Shown here piece by piece: positions 13,501-25,500 of a DNA stretch of 64,000 nucleotides. Source of the stretch: Ursus arctos. Its lineage: Eukaryota; Chordata; Mammalia; Carnivora; Ursidae. The notes beneath the pieces were generated by a model. The model saw only the letters and a list, made by a program, of their open reading frames with translations, was not told the origin of the DNA and made no database searches. The first letter of the stretch is position 1; the number at the start of each line of letters is the position of its first letter. The position numbers and the translations under genes are program-made. The stretch spans positions 82,110,917-82,174,916 of the forward strand of contig NW_026622874.1 in the NCBI RefSeq assembly GCF_023065955.2, in the 5' to 3' direction.

Positions 13501-16500
13501 TGGAATCAAGAATATTATAGACCTAAGCAAAGACTAGGAGACTTAAAAGCAGGGAACCGACTAGATCAGAGATGGAATTTGAATAATAGCAAAAGATAAA
13601 TCTAAAGGAATAATCAAAAGGTCAAATGAAAGGTTTGGGGGAAGCCATGCTATGAAAATTAGAATTTATGCTGACCGCAGTGAGAAGCCATGGAAGAATA
13701 TTTTATATAGGTTTATATGTTAGATGCACTGCATTCACCAGAAAGGAAGAATGGATAGGGAATACCAGGACGATTAAAATCATGAATCCCACGTGGTGTG
13801 TGAGGTTAGCATAAGTTCTGAGGCTGGAATAGGGCTGAGCCCAGCAGTTGAGATACCATAGCCTCTCCTTTGAAACTAAAATGATGCCAAAACTAGCTGA
13901 GGGAGGGCAGACACCACCCACATTCTCTGATATTTTATATATTTGAACTGATTACCTGTAAGTTTCAGTTAAACCTCTTCTTAACAACATGACTACCCCG
14001 ATAGTATCACAAAGTTGTAATTTGAATTATCATTAACCTAATGATAATATATGCATTATACATAGTTGATATGCTTTACATAAGTTATCTTGAAACACCC
14101 TCGATGTTCTGCATATAATCTCAGAACACATATAATACACTTTTCTGGAGTTAAAATGGAGGAGGAGTAGGGGACCGCTTTTTCAGCCGGTCCCCTGAGT
14201 CGAGCTGGATAGATACCAGACCAGCCTCAACATCCACGGAATCAGCCTGAGACGCAGGAAGATACATCTGGAACTCTACAAATGAACATCTCCAGCGCTG
14301 AGTATTGAGGTACAAAGCGGGGAGCTGTGAAACCACGCACAGATATCGGAAGATAAACGGAAGGGGGAGGGAGCCACCACATTCGGCCCAGGGAAGCGGT
14401 AGCCACGTGCACGGAGGAGCAGGCAGACTCGTGGACCGGCACCCGCGAGACAGCAGACTGAGAATGTGAGCCGGGGAACGCGCGTGACCAGACTGAGGAC
14501 TGGAGCTTTGGAGCACACGGGGGCAGCTGGCGGCTGGCGGTGTTAGAAACAAAAAGGACAGAGACACGCAGGCCCTGAAAGTGAGGGCTGGGATGCCGGA
14601 TGTGGGGCACATATCCTGGGATGCTGCAGGGTTGAGCAGCACCAACAGAAACAGAGTTAAAGTGGCCAGAACATCAGTGGAGAACGGTCCGCGATCCCTC
14701 TGTTCTGAGACAGAGGCTGAGATTTGGCCACTGCTGCTCTGACTCTCAGAAGAGGCACAGCAAACCGCCAGGGAAAGCCGCCAGAGAACAAAAGCCTGGA
14801 AATACCGGCACACAGTGTGCCCACCCCCACCCCCCCTTGCAGGGGACACGGAGACTCTACCCAAACAGGGTTGCCTGAGTATCGGTGCGGCAGACCCTCC
14901 CCCAGAAGGCAGGCTGAAAAATCAAGAAGCCCACATCCCTAAGGTCCCTATAAAACAAGGGCGCACGGCCTGGGTCCCGGTCAATAATTTGGGCTCTGGA
15001 CAACCCCACAACCTCTCCTCATCAGAATGACGAGAAGGAGAAATCCCCCCCAGCTAAGAAAAGACAATGAGTCTGTGGCCTCTGCCACAGAACTAATGGA
15101 TATGGATATAACCAAATTATCAGAAATGGAATTCAGAGTAACAATGGTCAAGATGATGTGTAGACTTGAAAAAAGTATTAACAAAAATCTTAATGAGAAT
15201 ATAGAATCTCTAAGGGCAGAAATGAGAGCGAATCTGGCAGAAATTAAAAATTCTATGAGCCAAATGCAGTCAAAACTAGAGGCTCTGACGGCCAGGGAGA
15301 ATGAGGTAGAAGAACGTATCAGTGAATTGGAGGATGGGTTAGTAGAAGAGAAAGCTAAAATAGAATCTGGACTCAAAAAAATCCACGCTCAGGAACGTAG
15401 GTTACGGGAGATTACTGACTCAATGAAACGTTCCAGTGTCAGAATCATCGGCATCCCCAAGGGGGTGGAGAAAAACAAATATCTCTAGAAGAGATATTTG
15501 AACAAATTGTAGCTGAAAACGTCCCTAATCTAGCAGGGAAACAAAAATTCGTGTCCAAGAGGCATAGAGGACCCCTCCTAAGCTCAACCACGACAAACCT
15601 ACACCACGTCATGTCATAGTGCATTTGCAAATATTAGATCCAAGGATACAGTATTGAAAGTGGCCAGGGCAAAGAAATTTCTCCCATACCAAGGCAAAGG
15701 TATCAGAATTACGTCAGACCTGGAATGAGAGAAAGGGTTGGGGGGGGGCATTTTTAAAGCTCTTTCAAAGAAAAACATGCAGCCAAGGATACTTTATCCA
15801 GCAAGGCTGTCATTCAAAATTGATGTAGAAATAAAGACCTTCCAGAATCGCCAGTCATTGACCAATTTTGTAACCATGAAACCAGCCCTACAGGAGATAT
15901 TAAGGGGGGTTCTATAAAGGTAAAAAGGCCCCAAGAGTGATACAGAACAGAAAGTCACAATCGATAGAAACAGAGACTTTACTGACAACATGGCATCATT
16001 AAAATTATATCTCTCAATAACCAGTCTCAATGTAAATGGCCTAAATGCTCCCATAAAGGCCACAGGGTTGCAGATTGGATAAAAAGACATGACCCATCCA
16101 TTTGCTGTCTACAAGAGACTCATTTTGAACCTAAAAATACATTCAGACTGAAAGTAAAGGGATGGAATACCATCTTTCAGGTCAATGGACCTCAAAAGAA
16201 ATCTGGGGTAGCAATTCTCATATCAGACAGATTGGATTTTAAACTAAAGACTATAGTTAGAGACACAGAGGGGCACTATATTATTCCTGAAGGATGTATC
16301 CAACACGTGGATAAGACAATTATAAATATCTATGCCCCCAACAGGAGAGCAGCAAGATACACAAGCCAACTCTTAACCAGAATAAAGAGACATATAGATA
16401 AAAATACGTTAATAGTAGGGGACCTCAACACTCCACTATCAGCAATAGACAGATCACCTAAGCAAGAAATCAGCAAAGAAACAAAAGCTTTGAATGCCAT

Positions 16501-19500
16501 ACTCGACAAGTTGGACCTCATAGATATATATAGAACACTACACCCCAGAACCAAAGATTACTCATTCTATTCTAATGCCCATGGAACAATCTCAAGAATA
16601 GACCACATTCTGGGTCACAACACAGGTATCAACCGATACCAAAAGACTGAAATTATTCCCTGCATATTCTCAGACCACAATGCTCTGAAATTGGAACTCA
16701 ACCACAAAGACTCAAACACTTGGAGACTAAGAACCATCCTGCTCAGAAATGACTCGATAAACCAGGAAATCAAAAATCAATTTAAACAACTTATGGAGAC
16801 CAACGAGAATGAAAACGAAACGGTCCAAAACCTATGTGATACTACAAAGGCAGTCCTAAGGGAGAAATACATAGCCATCCAAGCCTCACTCAAAAGAATA
16901 GAAAAATCTAAAAGGCAGTTTTTATATTCTCACCTCAAGAAGCTGGAACAGCAACAGAGGAACAGGCCTAATCCACACACAAGAAAGCAGTTGATCAAGA
17001 TTAAAGCAGAAATCAATGAATTAGAAACCAGGAGTACAGTAGAGCAGATCAACAGAACTAGAAGCTGGTTCTTTGAGAGAATCAATAAAATTGACAGACC
17101 ACTGGCAAGACTTATCCCAAAGAATAGAGAAAGGACCAAATTAATAAAACTATGAATGAAAAAGGAGAGGTCACAACCAACACCAATGAAATTGGAAGGA
17201 TTATTAGAAACTTTTATCAACAGCTTTATGCCAATAAATTAAGCAACTGGAAGAGATGGAGTCCTTCCTGGAAACCTATAAACTACCAAGACTGAAACAG
17301 GAAGAAATTGATTTTTTAAACAGGCCAATTAATTATGAAGAGATTCAGTCAGTGATAAACAGCCCTCCAAATAACAAAACCCCAGGCCCGGATGGTTTTC
17401 CTGGGGAATTCTACCAAACATTCAAAGAAGAAATAATACTTATTCTCCTAAAGCTAATTCAAAAAATAGAAACAGAAGGAAGCTACCAAACTCATTCTAT
17501 GAGGCCAATATTACCTTGATGCCCAAACCAGGCAAAGACCCCATCAAAAAGGAGAATTACAGACTGATTTCCCTAATGAATATGGACGCCAAAATCCTCA
17601 TCAAGATCCTGGCTAATAGAATCCAACAGTACATTAAAAGGATTCTCCATCATGACCAAGTGGGATTCATCCCTGGGATGCAAGGGTGGTTCAACATTCG
17701 CAAATCGATCAGCGTGATACATCATATCAACAAGAAAAGACTCAGGAACCATATGATCCTCTCAATTGATGCAGAAAAAGCATTTGACAAAATACAGCAT
17801 CCTTTCCTGATTAAAACCCTTCAGTGTGTAGGGATAGAGGGTACATTCCTCAATCTCATAAAAACCATCTATGAAAAGCCTACAGGAAATATCATTCTCA
17901 ATGGAGAAAAGCTGGAAGCCTTTCCCTTAAGATCAGGAACACGACAAGGATGCCCACTCTCGCCATTATTATTCAACATAGTACTAGAAGTCCTTGCAAC
18001 AGCAATCAGACGACAAAAAGGGATAAAAGGTATCAAAATCAGCAAAGAAGTCAAAATGTCTCTCTTCGCAGATGACATGATACTCTATATGGAAAACCCA
18101 AAAGAATCTACTCCCGAACTACTAGAAGTTATAGAGCAATTCAGTAACGTGGCAGGATACAAAATCAATGCTCAGAAATCAGTTGCATTTCTATACCCAA
18201 ACAATGAGACTGAAGAAAGAGAAATTAGGGAATCCTTCCCATTTACGATAGCACCAAAAATCATACGTTATCTCGGTATTAACCAGAGATGTAAAGGATC
18301 TATATTCTGGAAACTACAAATCACTCTTGAAAGACATTGAAGAAGACACAAAAAGATGGGAAAATATTCCATGCTCATGGATCGGAAGAATTAACATAGT
18401 TAAAATGTCCATGCTACCCAGAGCAATCTACACTTTCAATGCTATCCCGATCAAAATACCAATGACATTTTTCAAAGAACTGGAGGAAATAGTCCTTAAA
18501 TTTGTATGGAACCAGAAAACACCCCGAATCACCAAGGAACTGTTGAAAAGGAAAAACAAAGCTGGGGGCATCACAATGCCAGATTTTGAGCTGTACTACA
18601 GAGCTGTGACCACAAAGACAGCATGGTACTGGCACCAAAACAGACACATAGACCAATGGAACAGAATAGAGAATCCAGAAATGGACCCTCAGCTCTTTGG
18701 GCAACTAATCTTTGACAGAGCAGGAAAAAACATCCAGTGGAAAAAAGACAGTCTGTTTAATAAATGGTGCTGGGAAAATTGGACAGCTACATGCAAAAGA
18801 ATGAAACTTGACCACTCTCTCACACCATACACAAAGATAAACTCCAAATGAACGAAAGACCTTGATGTGAGACAGGAATCCATCAAAATCCTAGAGGAGA
18901 ACATAGGCAGCAACCTCTACGACATCGGCCAAAGCAAACTTTTCATGACACATCTCCAAAGGCAAGAGAAACAAAAGATAAAATGAACTTATGGGACTTC
19001 ATCAAGATAAAAAGCTTCTGCACGGCCAAGGAAACAGTCAAAAAAACTAAGAGGCAGCCCACGGAATGGGAGAATATATTTGCAAATGATGCGACAGATA
19101 AAAGACTGGTATCCAAGATCTACAAAGAACTTCTCAAACTCAATACATGAGAAACAAATAAAATCATAAAATGGGCAGAAGATATGAACAGACACTTTTC
19201 CAATGAGGACATACAAATGGCTAACAGACACATGAAAAAATGTGCAAAATCCTTAGCCATCAGGGAAATTCAAATCAAAACCACACTAAGATACCACCTT
19301 ACGCCAGTTAGAATGGCAAAAATAGACAAGGCAAGAAACAACAATTGCTGGAGAGGATGTGGAGAAAGGGGATCCCTCCTACATTGTTGGTGGGAATGCA
19401 AGTTGGTACAGCCACTCTGGAAAACAGTGTGGAGGTCCCTTAAAAAGTTAAAAATTGAGCTACCCTATGATCCAGCCATTGCACTACTGGGTATTTACCC

Positions 19501-22500
19501 CAAAGATACAGACGTAGTGAAGAGAAGGGCCATATGCACCCCAATGTTCATAGCAGCATTGTCCACAATAGCCAAATCGTGGAAGGAACTGAGATGCCCT
19601 TCAACAGATGACTGGATTAAGAAGCTGTGGTCCATATATACAATGGAATCTTACTCCACTATCAGAAAGAATGAGTTCTCAACATTTGCTGCAACATGGA
19701 CGGCACTGGAGGAGATAATGCTAAGTGAAATAAGTCAAGCAGAGAAAGACAATTATCATATGATTTCACTCATCTATGGAACATAAGAAATAGGAAGATC
19801 GGTAGCGGAAGAAAGGGATAAAGAAAGGGGGGTAATCAGAAGGGGGGATGAAGCATGAGAGACTATGGACTCGGAGAAACAAACTGAGGGCTTCAGAGAG
19901 GAGGGGGGGTGGGGGAATGGGATAGGCTGGTGATGGGTAGTAAGGAGGGCACATATTGCATGGTGCACTGGGTGTTATACGCAACTACTCAATCATCGAA
20001 CTTTGCATCAGAAACCAGGGATGTACTGTATGGTGACTAACATAATATAATAAAAAAACATTAAAAAATAATAAAATAAATAAATAAATAGAATGGTACC
20101 ACCTTACACCAGTTAGAATGGCAAAAATTGACAAGGCAAGAAACAACAATTGCCTGAGAGGATGTGGAGAAAGGGGATCCCTCCTACATTGTTGGTGGGA
20201 ATGCAAGTTGGTACAGCCACTCTGGAAAACAGTGTGGAGGTCCCTTAAAAAGTTAAAAATTGAACTACCCTATGATCCAGCCATTGTACTACTGGGTCTT
20301 TACCCCAAAGATACAGATGTAGTGAAGAGAAGGGCCATATGCACCGCAATATTCATAGCAGCATTGTGCACAATAGCCAAATCGTGGAAGGAACCAAGAT
20401 GCCCTTCAACTGATGACTGGATTAAGAAGCTGTGGTCCATATATACAATGGAATATTACTCAGCTATCAGAAAGAACGAGTTCTCAACATTTGCTGCAAC
20501 ATGGACAGCACTGGAGTAGATAATGCTAAGTGAAATAAGTCAAGCAGAGAAAGACAATTATATGATTTCTCTCATCTATGGAACATAAGAACTAGGAAGA
20601 TCGGTAGGGGAAGAAAGGGATAAAGAAGGGGAGGGTAATCAGAAGGGGGAATGAGGCATAGAGACTATGGACTATGAGAAACAAACTGAGGGCCTCAGAG
20701 GGGACTGGGGTGAGGGAATGGGATAGACCGGTGATGGGTAGTAAGGAGAGCACGTAATGCATGGTGCACTGACTGTTATACGCAACTAATGAATCATCAA
20801 ACTTACATTGAAACCAGGGTTGTACTGTATGGTGACTAACATAATAAAAAAAACATTAAAATAAAAAAAGTAATGCACTTTTGCATCTCCGTGTGCTCAT
20901 GCCCTTTCTCTCAATGGTAGTGCCTGAACCACCCGTCCACCTATTGAAATCCTATTCATACACCAAGACGGAGCTGAGAAGCAAACCCACTGGGAGCAAA
21001 TTGTCAGAGATGGTAGCTCCAAGTTCTAGTCCCTTCCTAGACAAGATAGATAAGAAAGCACAAAATGTCAGAACCAATTTTGCCAGAGCTCTGGAAATAG
21101 GCAAACACTTACAGCAATTAAACAAGACTAAATGAAGATGGAGGCAACTTAGAAGCAAGAGGTAAGAATGATATCAGAAATATGGTGAATTTGGAAGCTC
21201 CGGGCCCTCATCCCCATAGAGACACTAAGTTAACAACAATAAACAGACAAACATACTTTTTTAAAAACTCCAGAAACCAGTTTGGATGCTGCAACATGCA
21301 AATGTATGCATGACCAATACCAAAAAGTGCAGGAAGCTTATGGCATTATTTCACCCCAACTCCTTCCCCAACATGGCATGGCACAATCAGGAGGAAATAC
21401 CCCAATTCCAAGCTTCTCCCTTGGGACAGAAAGAAAAGACTAGGATTTGTATCCAATGTTCTGGCTTGTCTGGGGGCTTCCTGAAGGGTTTCTGACTTGG
21501 CTAATGGAGAACTAATGGGAGCCGCAACGTGGTATGGATGCCAAGTTGGAAGTCATGGAAGAACAGAGGCAAATGCTGCAGCACTTTAAAGTATTTTAAA
21601 GCAGCAGGAAATCTGCAATTCCCCATTCAGGTGCCAAGGAAACAACAGAATACAGGCAGAGAACTGCAAAAGAAACACAATCTCCAAGCTGCTTAAGGCA
21701 ATTAAGACAGTTTGAAGCAGTCATATATAATAGAATGAAAGCATATGCACGACCTCAAAGACCTATCCCCAGAAAATGTTTTAAGGTCCTAAAACCTCTA
21801 GCTGGGATGATAGGTGAAGGACTTCCCCTGCATGAAGCCAGTCCATAAAGACGGTGAGAGATGTCTGTTTTTTAAATGTTAAAATCTCAACAAAACATAA
21901 CAAGGCATAAAAAAAAAAACTCACAAGGAAACCTGCCCCAAAATAACAAAATAAAACCCCAGAACATGACCCTTAAGAAACACAAATCTCTGAATTACCT
22001 GTCAAAAAGTCATTTTAAGATGTTCAATGATCTAAAAGGGAACACAGATAGACAAGAAAATGAAATGATGCATGAACAATTAAAATACTAACAGAGGTTG
22101 AACTAATTTTTTAAAAACCCAAACAAATCCTGGATATGAAAAATATAACTAATTAGAAAATTTTTATTAGAGGGTTTCAACAGTAGAGTTGATCAGGCAG
22201 GAAAATGAATTAGCAAACTTGAAGATAGGTTATTTGCAATTATCAAGTCAGAGGAGTGAAAAGAAAAAAGAATGAAGAAAAGTGAAGAGAGCCTAAATGA
22301 CTTACGGAATATCACCATGTGGGCCACTCTGTGCACTATGGAAGTCCCAGAAGATAAGCAAAAGAAAAAGAGAAAGGGACAGAGCATTTATTTGAAAAAA
22401 TAATGACTGAAAACTTGCCAAATTTGAGGGGAAAAAATGGACATACAAATTCAAGAAGGTCAGCAAATTACAAGTAGAATAAACTGAAAGAAACCCATAA

Positions 22501-25500
22501 ATGAGACACATTATAATCAAACTAAAAATTCAAAGAATGAAAATCCTGAAAGAAGCAAGAGAAAAGTGACTCTTCAATTGCAGTTGATGCTCTTCAAGAT
22601 TTTAAGAGGATTTTTTAGTGGAAACCTGGAAGGTCAGAAAGTAGTAGGATATTATATTCACAGAGCTGAAAGAAAAAAACAACTACAACCAAGAAAACTA
22701 CATCTGTTAAAACTTTGAAAAGAGGGAAAATTCAGATTTTCCTAGTTAAGCAAAAGCTGAAATAATTAATTACCACCAGACCTCTCCTATAAGAAATTAT
22801 TATAAAGGGAGTCATTCAAGTTGAAATTCAGGACACTAGACAGATACAAAGGCATATAAAAATATAAACTTCTCTAATAAAGGTAAATATGTGGACAAAT
22901 ATAGAAATGTAATTTTGGTGCATAAATTCACTTTTAACTCATAGAACTTAAAAGCATAAAAATAATTATAAACCTATGTTAATGAGTACACAGTATATAA
23001 AGATGTAATTTGTGACATCAGAAACATAGTGGAAGGACAAGGCTATAAATAAAGTTATTGTCATCATAAAATTGATCATTATAATTTTTTTTAATATTTT
23101 ATTTATTTATTTGACAGAGATAGAGACAGCCAGCGAGAGAGGGAACACAAGCAGGGGGAGTGGGAGAGGAAGAAGCAGGCTCATAGCGGAGAAGCCTGAT
23201 GTGGGGCTCGATCCTGGAACGCCGGGATCACGCCCTGAGCCGAAGGCAGGCGCTTAACCACTGTGCCACCCAGGCGCCCCTGATCATTATAATTTTAAGA
23301 TATTTACATTAATCCCTATGGTAGCCACAAAGAATACCTATAGATATCTATAGATATACACACAAAGGAAACAGGAAAGGAACCAAAGCATGGCAATATA
23401 AAAAACAAAAAGTGAAACACAAAGGAAGGCAGTAAAAGCAATAGTGAGAAGCAAAATGCTACAGACAGAAAGTAATAAAATGGCAAGAGTAAGTCCTTCC
23501 CTATCAATAATTACTTTTTAAATAAATGGATTAAATTATCCAATCAGGGGCACCTGGTGTCTCAGTTGGTTAAGCGTCAGCCTTCGGCTCAGGTTGTGAT
23601 TCCAGAGTCCTTGGATCTAGCCCCACATCAGGCTCCCTGCTCAGTGGGGAGCCTCCTTATTCCTCTCCCCCTGCCCCACCCCCCGCTTGTCCTCTCCCAC
23701 TCTCTCTCTCTCTCAAATAAATAAAATCTTTCACAATAAATAAATAACCCACTCAAAAGATATAGATTGACTAAATAGACTTTTTAAAGGATACAAATAT
23801 ATGCTATCTTTAAGAGAATCACTTGAAATCTAAGGACACACATAATCAAGTAAATAGATGAAAAATAAATGCAAATGATAATCAGAGTAGAGGTGATGAT
23901 ACCAAATCAAACACTATTGCAAAGGGGAAGAAGGTATCAAATCAACAGGAAAATATAACAATTATAAATATATATTTACCAAACATCAGAGTTCTTAAAA
24001 AACAAAGCAAATATTGGAGAAATAGAGAAATAGACAGTAGCACAATCATAGTAGGAGACTTTAATACTCCACTTTCAATAATTTTACAACTTGACAAAAA
24101 CTCTATAAGAAAATAGAGATCTTTAACAACAATTGGACCCAACAGACATGTACTAATACTCAACCTAACAACAGCAGAATATACATTATTCTCAATAAGG
24201 CATAGTACATTCTCCAGGAGAGATCACATGTTTGTTTACAAAATAAATCCTAACAAATTTTAAAATAATGAAATTATACAAAGTATCTTTTCCAGTCACA
24301 ATAGAATGAAACTACAAATCAATAGGAGAAGGAAAAATTGGAAAATCCACAAATATGTGGAAGTTAAACAACACACCTTTCACAACCAATGGGTCAAAGG
24401 AGGAATCACAAAGTAGAAAGTATCTTGAGAAAATTTAAAATGAAAACACAGTATACAAAACTTACAAGATGCATCAAAAGCAGTGCAAAAATGGAATTCT
24501 ATCATTGTGAACACTTACATTACAAAAGAAGAAAAATCTGATATTAACAACCTAACTGCATACTTTAAGGAACTAGAAAAAGAAAAACTAAACCCAAAGA
24601 TAGTAGAAGGAATAATATAATAACACTGTGGAGATAGAGAATGGGAAAATAATAGGAAAAAATAAAACTTAAGAATTGTTTTTTTGAAAAAATCAACAAA
24701 ATTGAAAAAAATCAAATAATTAAAAATGAGATGTGGGATATTACAGCTTATGCCACAGAAATAAAATGGATCATAAGAAAATACAGTGAACAAGTGTATA
24801 TTAGAAAACTTCATAACCTAGAAGAAATGGGTAAATTCTTAGACCCATGCAACCTACCAAGACTGAATTGTGAAGAAATAGAAAATCTGGATACACCTAT
24901 AGCTACTAAGGGAATTGAACAGTAATGAAAACCCTCTCAAAAGAAAAGCTTAGGACCAGATGATTTCACTGGAGATTTCTACCAAACATTTAAAGGAAAA
25001 TTAACACCAGTCCTCTTCAAATTCTTTGAAAAGATTGAAGAGGAGGGTACACTTACTACATCATTCTATAAGGCCTGTATTACCCTGATACCAAAGTCAG
25101 ACTGGGACACTACAAGATAAGGAAACTATAGAACAATATCCCTGATGGACATAGATACAAAACTAAAAAAAAAAAACACACACACACAACAACAACAACA
25201 ACAAATCTACAAAGCTAATTCAGCAATACATTAAATGGATTATTTTGGGTTTTCCATGTAGAGTATCATGTCATCTGTGAAGAGAGACAGTTTGACTTCT
25301 TCATTGCCTATTTGGATACCTGTTATCCCTTTTTGTTGCCTGATTGCTGTTGCAAGGACTTCTAGTACTATGTTGAATAATAGTGGCAAGAGTGGGCATC
25401 CTTGTCGTGTTCCTGATCTTAAGGGAAAGGCTATTAGCTTTTCCCCACTGAGAATGATATTCGCTGTAGTCTTTTCATAGATGGTTTTTATGAGATTGAG

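Larger units (their letters stand above)
14145..20870 (+). mobile_element. Near full-length L1 with tandem second 3' end, sense
   Basis: The 5' end GGAGTTAAAATGGAGGAGG matches the 5' end of the other L1 copies here. Order: 5'UTR 14145-15026, ORF1 15027-15917, ORF2 15990-19786, 3'UTR and A-rich tail to about 20092, then a further L1 3' piece 20093-20870 with its own A-rich tail. An imperfect 12-bp direct repeat (TAATACACTTTT at 14133-14144, TAATGCACTTTT at 20871-20882) brackets the whole unit. Both ORFs are broken. Confidence 0.9.
20883..25238 (+). mobile_element. Old L1, sense, 5'UTR to RT
   Basis: Decayed 5' region (20883-21870), ORF1 text to about 22700 (GAAAGAAGCAAGAGAAAAGTG), inter-ORF, and ORF2 from about 23290 to the RT region (ATGATTTCACTGGAGATTTC near 24960; ATTACCCTGATACCAAAGTC near 25080). 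It stops at 25238, where a younger inverted L1 begins. A (CA)(CAA) simple run is at 25172-25203. Confidence 0.75.
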
